Both the position numbers and the translations under genes were made by a program. From Alistipes sp. (GTDB lineage: Bacteria > Bacteroidota > Bacteroidia > Bacteroidales > Rikenellaceae), in NCBI GenBank assembly GCA_017623505.1, contig JAGAOZ010000028.1, positions 39,292 through 103,291 of the forward strand: a DNA stretch of 64,000 nucleotides, in the 5' to 3' direction. This document shows positions 46,853-55,546 of this stretch, one piece after another. How positions within the stretch are numbered: the stretch's first letter is position 1; every line of letters starts with the position of its first letter. The notes under the pieces are model-generated. The model was not told where the DNA came from. It did not search any database and saw nothing but the letters and a program-made list of their open reading frames with translations.

Positions 46853-46887
46853 CAAAAAGGCGTGTCTAAAAATTGTTAGACACGCCT
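46853..46887 (-). terminator. Terminator of nrdJ
   Basis: Stem AGGCGTGTCTAA (46858-46869) with TTAGACACGCCT (46876-46887), six-base loop. On the minus strand TTTTT follows. It is 33 bases after the nrdJ stop. Its stem sequence is almost the same as the terminator at 50615-50654. Confidence 0.88.
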
Positions 46888-46919
46888 AGATATTAAAATG
46901 TATGTAAAACAAATACGGA

Positions 46920-49469
46920 CTATCCGCACTTAGAATAACCACACGACATACAGGTCAAGCAACCATTTTGGTATGCCATCTCCTCTTGGCCACACTGTGG
47001 ACACTTGCCCTTAGAGCGAGTGCCATCCACGATATATGGCTTCAAGGCGCGCTGTACACCATTCTTCCAGGTGTTGATGCTCTCGCTGTTCAGATGCAGA
47101 CCATCAATAAGGTGTACTACCTTGTGGATAGGCATACCGTGGCGCAAAACACCAGAGATAAGCTTCGCATAGTTCCAGAACTCCTCATCGAACAGACGAG
47201 AGATACCGCCGATAGTGTTGGTGTAGCCGTAACGGTCGGTATACTGGAAGTCATAGCGCTTGTTGCCATCCTCCTCGCAGACCTGGATGATATTACCGTT
47301 AGTAACCTTACGTGGGATGTACATAGCGTCCTCCTCAATCTTACCGGTGAAAATCTCGTATGGACGACCATCCTGGATACCTACAAAAGCAATCCAATCC
47401 TCGCTACCGTTTTTGAAACGTACGATGTCGGCAGGAACAGATACCGGACGCTTACGGTTGCTATCGGATGTGCCGTTACAGTTGCTCTTCTTTGACTTGC
47501 TGTTCTTGTCGAGCAGTACGCCATCACGGCAACCGTCACGATAAACGGTTACACCCTTACAGCCGCACTCCCAAGCTGTACGATATACCTCGGCAACGAG
47601 AGCCTCGCTAACGTCATTTGGAAGGTTTACGGTAACAGAGATAGAGTGGTCTACCCACTTCTGGATTGCACCCTGCATACGAACCTTAGCTACCCAGTCG
47701 ATATCGTTTGCAGTAGCTCCGTAGTATGGAGAGGCCTTCAACCACTTATCCAACTCGGCATCGCTGATGCTCTGCAAACGGGTGATATCGTAACCGTTCT
47801 TATCCAACCAATTGACAAACTGGTGGTGATAAACGTAGTACTCCTCGAACTTCTCGCCGGTCTCGTCGATGAAGTCAGCCTTCTTGCCAATGTCAGATGG
47901 GTTAATCTTACGACGGCGCTTGTATACAGGACGGAAGACAGGCTCAATGCCCGATGTGGTCTGCGACATCAAAGATGTGGTGCCCGTAGGAGCAATTGTA
48001 AGCATAGCGATATTACGACGACCATACTTAACCATCTGCTCGTACAACTCAGGGTCAGCCTCCTTGATACGGTTAATCATAGGGTTGTTGGCCTCGCGTG
48101 CAGCCTCAAACAGAGGGAATGCACCACGCTCCTGAGCCATCTTGACAGATGCTCGGTAAGCCTCCAATGCCAAGGTCTGCTGCACCTTAACGGCGAAGTC
48201 TATCGCCTCGTCAGAGCCATAACGCAAGCCCAAAGCTGCCAACATATCGCCCTCGGCAGTGATACCCAAGCCGGTACGACGGCCCTTGAGAGCCATATCC
48301 TTAATCTTCTTCCACAAGTCGTGCTCTACGCGACGGATATCATCCTCCTCAGGGTCGCTGGCAACTTTATTGATGATAAGCTCGACCTTCTCCAACTCCA
48401 AGTCGATGATGTCGTCCATCATACGCATAGCCTTCTCGACGTGCTGCTTGAAGAGGTCAAAGTCAAACTCTGCATCCTTAGTAAATGGATTCTTAACGTA
48501 GCTGAGCAGATTGACAGCCAACAGACGGCAGCTATCGTAAGGACACAATGGAATCTCACCACAAGGGTTGGTTGAAACGGTAGTGAAGCCCTTATCGGCG
48601 TAGCAGTCAGGTACGCTCTCGCGGATGATGGTGTCCCAGAACAATACACCAGGCTCCGCAGATTGCCAAGCGTTGTGAATAATCTTCTCCCAAAGCTTCT
48701 TGGCGTCAATCTCACACTTAATCTTAGGCTTCTCGGCCTTGATAGGGAACTGCTGCTGATATGGTCGGCCCTCGATAGCGGCGCGCATAAACTCGTCGTC
48801 AATCTTAATAGAGACGTTGGCTCCTGTAACCTTGCCAGACTGAGTCTTGGCATCGATGAAGCGCTCTGCGTCAGGGTGCTTAATAGAGAGTGAGAGCATC
48901 AAAGCTCCACGGCGACCGTCCTGCGCTACCTCACGTGTAGAGTTAGAGTAACGCTCCATGAAAGGAACGATACCTGTCGAGGTGAGTGCAGAGTTCAAAA
49001 CAGGGGTGCCGGCAGGACGCAACTCCGAAAGGTCGTGGCCTACACCGCCACGGCGCTTCATAAGCTGTACCTGCTCCTCGTCCATACGGAAGATACCTCC
49101 GTAAGAGTCCGCCTGCTTACGGTTACCGATAACGAAGCAGTTAGACAGAGATGCAACCTGCAAGTTGTTACCGATACCGGTCATAGGACCTCCCTGTGGG
49201 ATGATGTAACGGAAATGGTCCAACAGCGAGAAAATCTCCTCGCGACTCATCGGGTTAGGGTATTTGCTCTCGATGCGCTCCAACTCGGCTGCGATACGGT
49301 TGTGCATATCTTCGGGAGTAGTCTCGTAGATATGGCCGAAGGAGTCTTTCAGAGCATACTTGCTAACCCACACAGTGGCAGCGAGTTCATCGCCACCAAA
49401 ATACTCTTTGGATGCTGCGACAGCATCGTTATAGCTTACTTCGGTAAGCTTGTTCTGGGGTTTTGCCAT
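46920..49469 (-). CDS. nrdJ: Vitamin B12-dependent ribonucleotide reductase (class II)
   Basis: 849 residues. Reduces ribonucleotides using adenosylcobalamin, so works with or without oxygen. The ten-strand barrel blocks include NPCGEIPLCPYDSCRLLAVNL near 299-319, the finger-loop DSCRLL, and ITPTGT-like LTIAPTGTTSLM near 484-495. The C-terminal zinc ribbon is CPQCGQ...CLTCMSCGYSKCG with four or more cysteines. No obvious cobalamin riboswitch lies before the start. A single-gene unit. Confidence 0.93.
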   Translation of the reverse strand: MAKPQNKLTEVSYNDAVAASKEYFGGDELAATVWVSKYALKDSFGHIYETTPEDMHNRIAAELERIESKYPNPMSREEIFSLLDHFRYIIPQGGPMTGIGNNLQVASLSNCFVIGNRKQADSYGGIFRMDEEQVQLMKRRGGVGHDLSELRPAGTPVLNSALTSTGIVPFMERYSNSTREVAQDGRRGALMLSLSIKHPDAERFIDAKTQSGKVTGANVSIKIDDEFMRAAIEGRPYQQQFPIKAEKPKIKCEIDAKKLWEKIIHNAWQSAEPGVLFWDTIIRESVPDCYADKGFTTVSTNPCGEIPLCPYDSCRLLAVNLLSYVKNPFTKDAEFDFDLFKQHVEKAMRMMDDIIDLELEKVELIINKVASDPEEDDIRRVEHDLWKKIKDMALKGRRTGLGITAEGDMLAALGLRYGSDEAIDFAVKVQQTLALEAYRASVKMAQERGAFPLFEAAREANNPMINRIKEADPELYEQMVKYGRRNIAMLTIAPTGTTSLMSQTTSGIEPVFRPVYKRRRKINPSDIGKKADFIDETGEKFEEYYVYHHQFVNWLDKNGYDITRLQSISDAELDKWLKASPYYGATANDIDWVAKVRMQGAIQKWVDHSISVTVNLPNDVSEALVAEVYRTAWECGCKGVTVYRDGCRDGVLLDKNSKSKKSNCNGTSDSNRKRPVSVPADIVRFKNGSEDWIAFVGIQDGRPYEIFTGKIEEDAMYIPRKVTNGNIIQVCEEDGNKRYDFQYTDRYGYTNTIGGISRLFDEEFWNYAKLISGVLRHGMPIHKVVHLIDGLHLNSESINTWKNGVQRALKPYIVDGTRSKGKCPQCGQEEMAYQNGCLTCMSCGYSKCG

Positions 49470-49605
49470 GTTGTTTTACTTTATATATTATTACTCTTGA
49501 ATTTCCGAGTAGAATAGGGGGTTGATTTCCCACTACAAATTTCCGAAAAATTAGAGCCATTTCGTTACTTTATAAGAGTAGTTTTCGACAAGTTATTTAC
49601 AAAAA

Positions 49606-49641
49606 TAAAAAAGATGCACCGTAGGCGTCTACGATGCACTT
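49606..49641 (-). terminator. Terminator of the RidA gene
   Basis: On the minus strand GTGCATCGTAG pairs with CTACGGTGCA (one G-T pair), four-base loop, then TTTTTTATTTTTG. It lies 30 bases after the stop. The rest of 49470-49670 is AT-rich with no gene. Confidence 0.8.
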
Positions 49642-49670
49642 TTTGATTTTCTCCTGCTTTCGGGATGATG

Positions 49671-50045
49671 TTACTTGCAAGCTACGGCGTCAATCTCGAC
49701 CTTTGCTCCCATAGGAAGTTTCGATACCTCGTAGCAGAAGCGGGCAGGCATCTGTTCGGTAAAGAATGTGGCGTAGACAGCGTTCATAGCGGCAAAATCG
49801 GCTATGTCGTCCAACATAACGCATACCTTTACTACGTCCTTGAACTCATAGCCTGCCTCGGCGAGGATGTGGCCTATGTTGGTTAGTGACTGGCGGGTCT
49901 GAGCCTCGATACCCTCGGGCATTGTGCCTGTTGCGGCGTCGATAGGGAGCTGACCTGAGAGGTAGAGTGTGCCGTTAGCCTCCACAGCTTGAGAGTATGG
50001 TCCTACGGCCTTAGGAGCCAAAGGTGAAGCGATAATCTTTTTCAT
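49671..50045 (-). CDS. ridA: RidA family 2-iminobutanoate/2-iminopropanoate deaminase
   Basis: 124 residues, single domain. It hydrolyses reactive enamines and imines made by PLP enzymes. Signatures: APKAVGPYSQAVEANGTLYLSGQLPID near 8-34, the conserved RQSLTNIGHILAEAG near 52-66, and the arginine in QMPARFCYEV near 103. Family assignment is secure. Confidence 0.95.
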   Translation of the reverse strand: MKKIIASPLAPKAVGPYSQAVEANGTLYLSGQLPIDAATGTMPEGIEAQTRQSLTNIGHILAEAGYEFKDVVKVCVMLDDIADFAAMNAVYATFFTEQMPARFCYEVSKLPMGAKVEIDAVACK

Positions 50046-50073
50046 AATTTCGACTTATTTGATATTAGATAAG

Positions 50074-50081
50074 CAAATATA
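50074..50081 (-). promoter_or_regulatory. Promoter -7 box for ridA
   Basis: TATATTTG on the minus strand, 29 bases before the start. It lies only 12 bases from the -7 box of the divergent plus-strand promoter. Confidence 0.6.
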
Positions 50082-50093
50082 GTAAAAATCTTC

Positions 50094-50101
50094 TATCTTT
50101 G
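50094..50101 (+). promoter_or_regulatory. Promoter -7 box for the META-domain gene
   Basis: TATCTTTG, 47 bases before the ATG at 50148. It overlaps the expected -33 area of the divergent ridA promoter. Confidence 0.6.
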
Positions 50102-50147
50102 CGGTGTAATGAGGAAAGAATTTGGGAAATAATTAATAGAGAGCGTT

Positions 50148-50597
50148 ATGAAAAAGTTTTTATCGTATCTGGCAATGGCTGCTGTGGTGGCAGTGGTAGG
50201 TTTTGGTTGCTGCGCTTGTCGTCAAGCATCAAAAAATAAGATTAATAAGCCTTTGACAGAGACAAAGTGGCATCTGGTGAAGATGATGGAGACAGATGCG
50301 GAGTTTGATGAGGGCAAGTTTAATATTGTATTTGCGCCGGGAGAGAGTGAGAAGATGGGTCACATCAGCGGTGTGGGAGCTTGCAACCATATCATCGGTG
50401 GTGAGTTTGAGGTAGGCGAGAAGGGCAAGTTGTCGGTTGGACAGTTGGGTGCAACACGTATGGCGTGTCCGGAGCTGGAGTTGGAGATTAAGTTCTTCGA
50501 GATACTGCGTGGCACAACGCACTACGAGATTGATGGCGACGTGTTGATGTTGCTTCGTGACGGGGTGCTTCAGGCTACATTGCAGGCTGTGGAGTAA
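50148..50597 (+). CDS. META-domain lipoprotein (HslJ-like)
   Basis: 149 residues. Lipoprotein signal with cysteine at about residue 21 (VVGFGCCAC). The mature part has the META fold: LTETKWHLVKM near 36, GVGACNHIIGGEFEV near 75-89, LGATRMACPELELEIKFFEIL near 96-116. META proteins of this type are linked to heat shock or stress in other bacteria; no substrate is known. It shares a terminator with the convergent DUF4965 gene. Confidence 0.82.
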   Translation: MKKFLSYLAMAAVVAVVGFGCCACRQASKNKINKPLTETKWHLVKMMETDAEFDEGKFNIVFAPGESEKMGHISGVGACNHIIGGEFEVGEKGKLSVGQLGATRMACPELELEIKFFEILRGTTHYEIDGDVLMLLRDGVLQATLQAVE

Positions 50598-50614
50598 TTT
50601 GCCCCCCCTACGAT

Positions 50615-50654
50615 AACAAGGGCGTGTCTAAAACTTGTTAGACACGCCCTTGTT
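50615..50654 (+). terminator. Bidirectional terminator between META and DUF4965 genes
   Basis: A 17-bp perfect stem, AACAAGGGCGTGTCTAA with TTAGACACGCCCTTGTT, six-base loop, T run on the plus side. The stem shares GGCGTGTCTAA with the nrdJ terminator. Confidence 0.9.
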
Positions 50655-50656
50655 TT

Positions 50657-53134
50657 TTACTCTTTGTTGAGAAGTCTCTCCTCCAAAAGCTTTATGAAAT
50701 AACCTCCGACAACCGAGCGGGCACGGAACATAATGTGGTGCTTAGAGTCGGTGTTGTACCAGTCGCCCATAGGAACTCTATCGACGGTCTCGTTGTAGAA
50801 ACGGTACATAGGAGCGATAAACTGCTCAAACTCGGCCTTGCTATCCGCCATCGTAGCACTCCAAACAATCCAATCCGACTTGGTGTAGTTGCGACGCTCG
50901 TCAAGAGGCAAACCATATTCGTTGAAGGTCTTGAGGTAGAAAGCAACCTCAGCATCGGCAATATCAGCGTCGAAGAGGTTATAGCCCAAGAGCTTATCCC
51001 AAACAAGATTATATTTCTGACTCCATGTGTCGCCCTCGTTGAAGGTGCGACGGTAGTGGTCGCCCTGTGCAGCCATCTTCTTCCACTCGGCAGCCATACG
51101 CTCGGCAGTGGCGAGATACTTATCGTAGGTATCCTGCATTCCTGCCATGTGTGCCATCTCGGCATAGGCGCGAATAGCCATAATAGCCTTGATAGAGAGG
51201 TTGGTATTGCGGGCAGAGTGGCCGGCAAAGTCATCGGTACAGAGCTGATTCTGTGGGTCGAAGCCGTGCTCGATGAGGTAGTCGGTCCAAGTGGTAATGG
51301 TCTGCCAATGTGGTAATGCGTAGTCGGCGTTGCCCTCCAAAGAGGCGATAGCACCCAACAAGATAATCATATTACCGCCCTCCTCGACAGGCATATCCTC
51401 GCCATAAGCCTGGCCAAAGACGTGAGGATAGGTGCCGACGTCGTGTGCAGGGAATGGCTTAGTCCACTTGCCACTCTCGCTGTAATAGAAGATGTGGTCC
51501 ATCATAGCTTTGCACAAATCTATGTTGTAATATAGGAACAGAGGTGCCGATGGGTAGGTGATGTCGAGTGTGCCGATACAGCCGTTACTGAAATTCTCCT
51601 TCGAGAGCCAAGCGATGTGGCCCTGTGGAGTGAGAATAAGTTTATGAGCGGAGATAGACTGACGATATGCCAAAGCACACAACTCGGCGTACTCTCTGCC
51701 ACCGACACGTGTAGCGTCGGCTATCATCTGGGCGTCGAAGGCTGCGCACTGCTTCATAAGCGATGAGTACTCCTTGCGGGCAAGAGTGAACTGCTCCTCG
51801 ATGGAGCTGTCGCCATTGCGATTCCAATAAGGGCGGATATCCTCGCCAAAATAGCGGATAGAGTAGAGGTCATCGTAGCCGAGCATAATGTAGTTGCTCT
51901 TGCTCTTCTTGCCTACTTTGCCGATATGTGATGAGATTGCCATGTGGTCGCCTTCGTCGTGTGGTGTTATGGTGCCATTGGCTGCGAACTCCTTGCGCAG
52001 AGCGACTGAGCCGCCAAGAGATGTGGTGTGGCTCTTCTTGTCGGCAGCGAGGTAGAAGTAGCCCCAATCGATGCGGATATTGTCGCCACGCTTCTCTAAG
52101 ATGGGCTGCTCGGTAGTGCCACACTTGATGTATGAGAGTTGCTTGTCGCTGTAAATCTCACTCTTGCACTCCTGCCAATGGGCGTTGCGGGCCCAATCCT
52201 GAGTGGCCTCGAAGTAGATTGATACATCGTGTTTCTTACCGTCGTTCGATGCAACATCGTATGTGATGTAGTTTACGGGACGTGATACAAGGTCCAGATT
52301 CTCAAGGAGAAGAGGTGCTGTAAAGGTAAGAGTGAGGTCTACGCCACCACACTTAAACTCGTAAATGGTGCGTGTAGCCTCGACCGCTACGCTCTGCTGC
52401 TCGGCACACTGCGAGAGTACGTTGTCGCCAATAGCACGCTTATAGAGTCCCATATCGAGCAAAGCATCGCCCTGAGGGTTGTGGCAGTGAGCAGCTAAGA
52501 CAACTTTACCGTCCTTGGCTGTTGCTGCTACCTCGGCGGGAATCTCTACCCAACGATTTGCATTCCACTCGAAAGGTGTAGAGACAACCTCAATGCCGTT
52601 AAAATAGAGTTGGCAGGTGTCGTCATGAGAGTATTTTACGAAGAGTGTGCCACCCTGCAAATCCTCTGCGCTGAGCTCAATGGTGCGGCGTGCCCAGATG
52701 TGTTCGCCGGTCCAAAGAGTATGGACGTTGATATTGCCCTGGGTGCCAAAAGCGGCTTCGCCGTGTGACCACGCCGAGTCGTCATACTCTTTCGAGGTCC
52801 AACCCTCTGCGGGTTTATCAAAAGTGTAGGCTCCGCTCCAGCCCTGCTCATGTGAGATTGGGGCTAAACCCTGCATAGGGACAATCTCCTCTCCCATAAA
52901 ACGATAGGTTACGCCATCGACAAGCAGTGCGCCGACCAAATGGAAGTCGGTGCCTGTCCAGTGGCGGACAGGTGAAGCGTAGAGCTCATCAGTCATAGAC
53001 CAGCCACTTGTGTAGGGGTCAATGGTGATAAGAGGAACTGCAGGTGCTCGTAATTTACTCTTCTGTGGTTGATTGGCCGACAAAGCGACGGCTTGTAGTA
53101 AAATAGCGAAAAGAAGGATAGTTTTCTTAAGCAT
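50657..53134 (-). CDS. Exported DUF4965/DUF5127 glutaminase-like protein
   Basis: 825 residues with a signal peptide ending VALSAN. An N-terminal domain with PLITIDPYTSGWSM and GTDFHLVGALLVDG near 34-72, a jelly-roll region (about 110-250), then an (alpha/alpha)6-like domain with TWSQKYNLVWDKLLGYNLFD near 712-731 and GLPLDERRNYTKSDW near 756-770. This architecture belongs to the family typed by fungal glutaminase A, but Bacteroidetes members are usually uncharacterised and may act on glycans. Gene ends just after the shared terminator. Confidence 0.8.
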   Translation of the reverse strand: MLKKTILLFAILLQAVALSANQPQKSKLRAPAVPLITIDPYTSGWSMTDELYASPVRHWTGTDFHLVGALLVDGVTYRFMGEEIVPMQGLAPISHEQGWSGAYTFDKPAEGWTSKEYDDSAWSHGEAAFGTQGNINVHTLWTGEHIWARRTIELSAEDLQGGTLFVKYSHDDTCQLYFNGIEVVSTPFEWNANRWVEIPAEVAATAKDGKVVLAAHCHNPQGDALLDMGLYKRAIGDNVLSQCAEQQSVAVEATRTIYEFKCGGVDLTLTFTAPLLLENLDLVSRPVNYITYDVASNDGKKHDVSIYFEATQDWARNAHWQECKSEIYSDKQLSYIKCGTTEQPILEKRGDNIRIDWGYFYLAADKKSHTTSLGGSVALRKEFAANGTITPHDEGDHMAISSHIGKVGKKSKSNYIMLGYDDLYSIRYFGEDIRPYWNRNGDSSIEEQFTLARKEYSSLMKQCAAFDAQMIADATRVGGREYAELCALAYRQSISAHKLILTPQGHIAWLSKENFSNGCIGTLDITYPSAPLFLYYNIDLCKAMMDHIFYYSESGKWTKPFPAHDVGTYPHVFGQAYGEDMPVEEGGNMIILLGAIASLEGNADYALPHWQTITTWTDYLIEHGFDPQNQLCTDDFAGHSARNTNLSIKAIMAIRAYAEMAHMAGMQDTYDKYLATAERMAAEWKKMAAQGDHYRRTFNEGDTWSQKYNLVWDKLLGYNLFDADIADAEVAFYLKTFNEYGLPLDERRNYTKSDWIVWSATMADSKAEFEQFIAPMYRFYNETVDRVPMGDWYNTDSKHHIMFRARSVVGGYFIKLLEERLLNKE

Positions 53135-53184
53135 ATTATCCGAATTATAAATGGTTTTATCTAAAAAATGGGGTTTAATATCTG

Positions 53185-53192
53185 CAAATATA
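53185..53192 (-). promoter_or_regulatory. Promoter -7 box for the DUF4965 gene
   Basis: TATATTTG on the minus strand, 51 bases before the start. Confidence 0.55.
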
Positions 53193-53213
53193 GGTATTTT
53201 ACAGCTTTTTGCC

Positions 53214-53221
53214 TATTTTTG
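53214..53221 (+). promoter_or_regulatory. Promoter -7 box for the S46 peptidase gene
   Basis: TATTTTTG on the plus strand, 30 bases before the ATG at 53251. It is divergent to the DUF4965 promoter, the boxes being 22 bases apart. Confidence 0.55.
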
Positions 53222-53250
53222 CGTAGTGAAAACCATTAAATAAATTGACA

Positions 53251-55269
53251 ATGAAACGAATAGTTCTGACACTTTTGGCTTGTTTCTCGCTTTTGGGAGC
53301 AAGGGCTGATGAGGGAATGTGGCTACCAGCGTTAATTGGTGACCGCATAAAGGATATGCGCGAGAAGGGCTTTAAGCTCTCGGCAGAGGATATTTACTCT
53401 ATTAATAAAGCATCGATGAAAGATGCTGTTGTTCTCTTTGACGGAGGATGTACAGGCGAATATGTGTCGGAGAATGGTTTGCTCTTGACTAACCACCACT
53501 GCGGATATGATGCAATACAGCAGCTTTCGTCGGTGGAGAACGACTATTTGACAAATGGTTTTTGGGCAAAATCTCAGCAGGAGGAGTTGCCTGTGCCAGG
53601 GTTAAACGTGATGCGTTTGGTACGTATGGAGGATGTGACAGAGCGTTTGGCAGCAGGAGAGAAAGCGGAGGATATAGTTGCTGAGGCAAAGAGTGAGGGC
53701 TATGCAGCCAACATTCAGCAGATGTACTATGGTAATCAGCAATTCCTATTTGTCTATGAGGTATTTGAGGATGTGCGCTTAGTGGCGGCTCCACCTTCAT
53801 CAATAGGTAAGTTTGGCGGCGATACCGACAACTGGATTTGGCCTCGCCATACGGGCGACTTCTCGATATTCAGAGTCTATGCTGACGAGAATAATCGTCC
53901 AGCGAAATATTCGGCGGAGAACCGTCCGTATCGTCCTGCACGCCACTTTGAGATTTCTACTAAGGGTGTGAAAGAGGGTGATTTTACGATGATATACGGG
54001 TTCCCTGGCAATACCCAAGAGTATGTAATCTCGGATGCTGTGGAGTATGTTGCGGAGGTGTCAGACCCGATGAAGATAGCATTGCGTACCGAGCGACTAA
54101 ATATCATATCTGAAGCTCAGTCAAAGAGTGTAGAGGTGCGTATCAAGTATGCCGCAAAGCATGCTAATATTGCTAACGCTTGGAAGAAGTGGCAAGGTGA
54201 GGTGCTTGGTATAAAGCGTCTGGGAACAGTGGAGAAGAAGCGTGCTTACGAACGTGATTTCGAGGCATGGGCAAAGGGAAAGCCTGAGTATGAGAATCTG
54301 CTGGATTCGATGCGCGCGGCGTACGATAACGTTAAAGATTGGTACTACATGGGAGAGCTATATAGCGAAACGGGTCGTACTATCCTGCTTGGACAGCTTG
54401 CAAAGCTGAATTCGGCAGAGCAACCTCGCTGGGATGTGATAGAGGGTATATATGGTGACTATGATGTAGATGTGGAGCGAGAACTGACACGTTGCGTGCT
54501 GAAGGGCTTTGAGCGTTACTGCTTGGCGGGTTGGTTCCCAGCGACACTGCAAGCTGAAATAGAAAAATACGGCGGTACGATAGACGCCTATGTGGATTAT
54601 CTTTATGAGAATAGCCCTTCGGTGTCGTTACAAAAGGCTAAGGCTGCGACACGCGAGGAGTTGTTGGCAGACCCTGCACATAAACTCCGTGAGGCGTTTG
54701 TATTCGAGAAGAAGATGTATCGCAATATAAGTAATGTGCCTGAGATTGAGCAATGGTATCGTACCTATATGAAGGCTTTGCGTGAGTGGGATACTGAGCG
54801 CGCATTCTATCCTGATGCAAACCTTACGTTACGTGTGGCGTATGGCTCGGTAGCGGGTTATGAGTATGCCGATGGAGAGTATCACCATCCGGTGACAACT
54901 TTGGAGGGTATAATGGAGAAGGATAACCCTGAAATCTACGACTATAACATTCCGCAGGTGTTGCGTGATATATACGCATCGAAGGATTATGGACGTTGGG
55001 GCGTGATGGTGGGTGGTCGTTATACGGTGCCTGTATGTCTGCTGGCAACAAATCATACCACAGGAGGTAATTCGGGCTCGCCAATCATTAATGGCCGTGG
55101 TCAGCTGATAGGTATCAACTTTGACCGTACGTGGCGTTCAACGATGAGTGATATTGAGTTTGACCCTACGATATGCCGTAACATCTCGGTAGATATCAGA
55201 TATGTGCTCTTTGTGATAGATAAGGTCGGAGGTGCATCGTATCTTATTGAGGAGATGGATTTGAAGTAG
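53251..55269 (+). CDS. S46 family dipeptidyl-peptidase (DPP11-like)
   Basis: 672 residues from the ATG at 53251, with signal peptide ending GARA. Chymotrypsin-fold exopeptidase. The histidine lies in LLLTNHHCGYDA near 77-88, the catalytic serine is Ser608 in GGNSGSP, and an all-helical lid fills the middle. Arg626 in NFDRTW, 18 residues after the serine, corresponds to the arginine that gives P. gingivalis DPP11 its Asp/Glu preference (its family partner DPP7 has glycine there); specificity is therefore inferred as acidic. It releases dipeptides from oligopeptides in the periplasm. Confidence 0.88.
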   Translation: MKRIVLTLLACFSLLGARADEGMWLPALIGDRIKDMREKGFKLSAEDIYSINKASMKDAVVLFDGGCTGEYVSENGLLLTNHHCGYDAIQQLSSVENDYLTNGFWAKSQQEELPVPGLNVMRLVRMEDVTERLAAGEKAEDIVAEAKSEGYAANIQQMYYGNQQFLFVYEVFEDVRLVAAPPSSIGKFGGDTDNWIWPRHTGDFSIFRVYADENNRPAKYSAENRPYRPARHFEISTKGVKEGDFTMIYGFPGNTQEYVISDAVEYVAEVSDPMKIALRTERLNIISEAQSKSVEVRIKYAAKHANIANAWKKWQGEVLGIKRLGTVEKKRAYERDFEAWAKGKPEYENLLDSMRAAYDNVKDWYYMGELYSETGRTILLGQLAKLNSAEQPRWDVIEGIYGDYDVDVERELTRCVLKGFERYCLAGWFPATLQAEIEKYGGTIDAYVDYLYENSPSVSLQKAKAATREELLADPAHKLREAFVFEKKMYRNISNVPEIEQWYRTYMKALREWDTERAFYPDANLTLRVAYGSVAGYEYADGEYHHPVTTLEGIMEKDNPEIYDYNIPQVLRDIYASKDYGRWGVMVGGRYTVPVCLLATNHTTGGNSGSPIINGRGQLIGINFDRTWRSTMSDIEFDPTICRNISVDIRYVLFVIDKVGGASYLIEEMDLK

Positions 55270-55286
55270 AGCTGTGTATTGAGTAA

Positions 55287-55319
55287 TTTTGGGGGTAAAG
55301 ATTGATTTTATCCCCAAAA
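55287..55319 (+). terminator. Terminator of the S46 peptidase gene
   Basis: A 13-bp stem, TTTTGGGGGTAAA with TTTATCCCCAAAA, one G-T pair and a seven-base loop. Located 17 bases after the stop; it ends just before the tRNA promoter. Confidence 0.7.
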
Positions 55320-55321
55320 AT

Positions 55322-55352
55322 TTTGCAGGTTAGAAAAAAGTATCTATATTTG
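55322..55352 (+). promoter_or_regulatory. Promoter of the tRNA-Leu gene
   Basis: TTTG at 55322-55325, 19-base spacer, TATATTTG at 55345-55352. The start would be near 55359. Confidence 0.7.
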
Positions 55353-55385
55353 CACACCTTTTCGGCGGAATAGCCGTATGGAGAG

Positions 55386-55471
55386 GCCCAGGTGGTGAAA
55401 TTGGTAGACACGCTACTTTGAGGGGGTAGTGAACAATTAGGTTCGTGCAAGTTCGAGTCTTGTCCTGGGCA
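55386..55471 (+). tRNA. tRNA-Leu (anticodon GAG)
   Basis: Acceptor arm GCCCAGG pairs with CCTGGGC. The anticodon stem CTACT/GGTAG carries loop TTGAGGG, with anticodon GAG, decoding CUC and CUU. The long variable arm expected of leucine tRNAs lies between, and GTTCGAGT marks the T arm. The 3' CCA is not encoded (ACAAGG follows). It has its own promoter and terminator. Confidence 0.95.
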
Positions 55472-55493
55472 CAAGGAGTAGGAAATAAGGAGA

Positions 55494-55525
55494 AGCGTTA
55501 GACAATTGAGTCTGACGCTTTTTTT
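55494..55525 (+). terminator. Terminator of tRNA-Leu
   Basis: AGCGTTAGAC pairs with GTCTGACGCT (one T-G pair), six-base loop, then a run of seven T. Confidence 0.88.
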
Positions 55526-55546
55526 GTTGATGTGTGTGGCCGAGTC

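Noticed and set aside
47646-48575. Long open frame on the plus strand inside nrdJ (309 codons)
   Set aside because: It runs antisense to the ribonucleotide reductase gene and shows no recognisable domain; leucine/valine-rich translation is typical of antisense frames here.
49470-49670. Cobalamin riboswitch before nrdJ
   Set aside because: I looked for the B12-box and a large multi-helix fold and saw neither; the leader is short and AT-rich.
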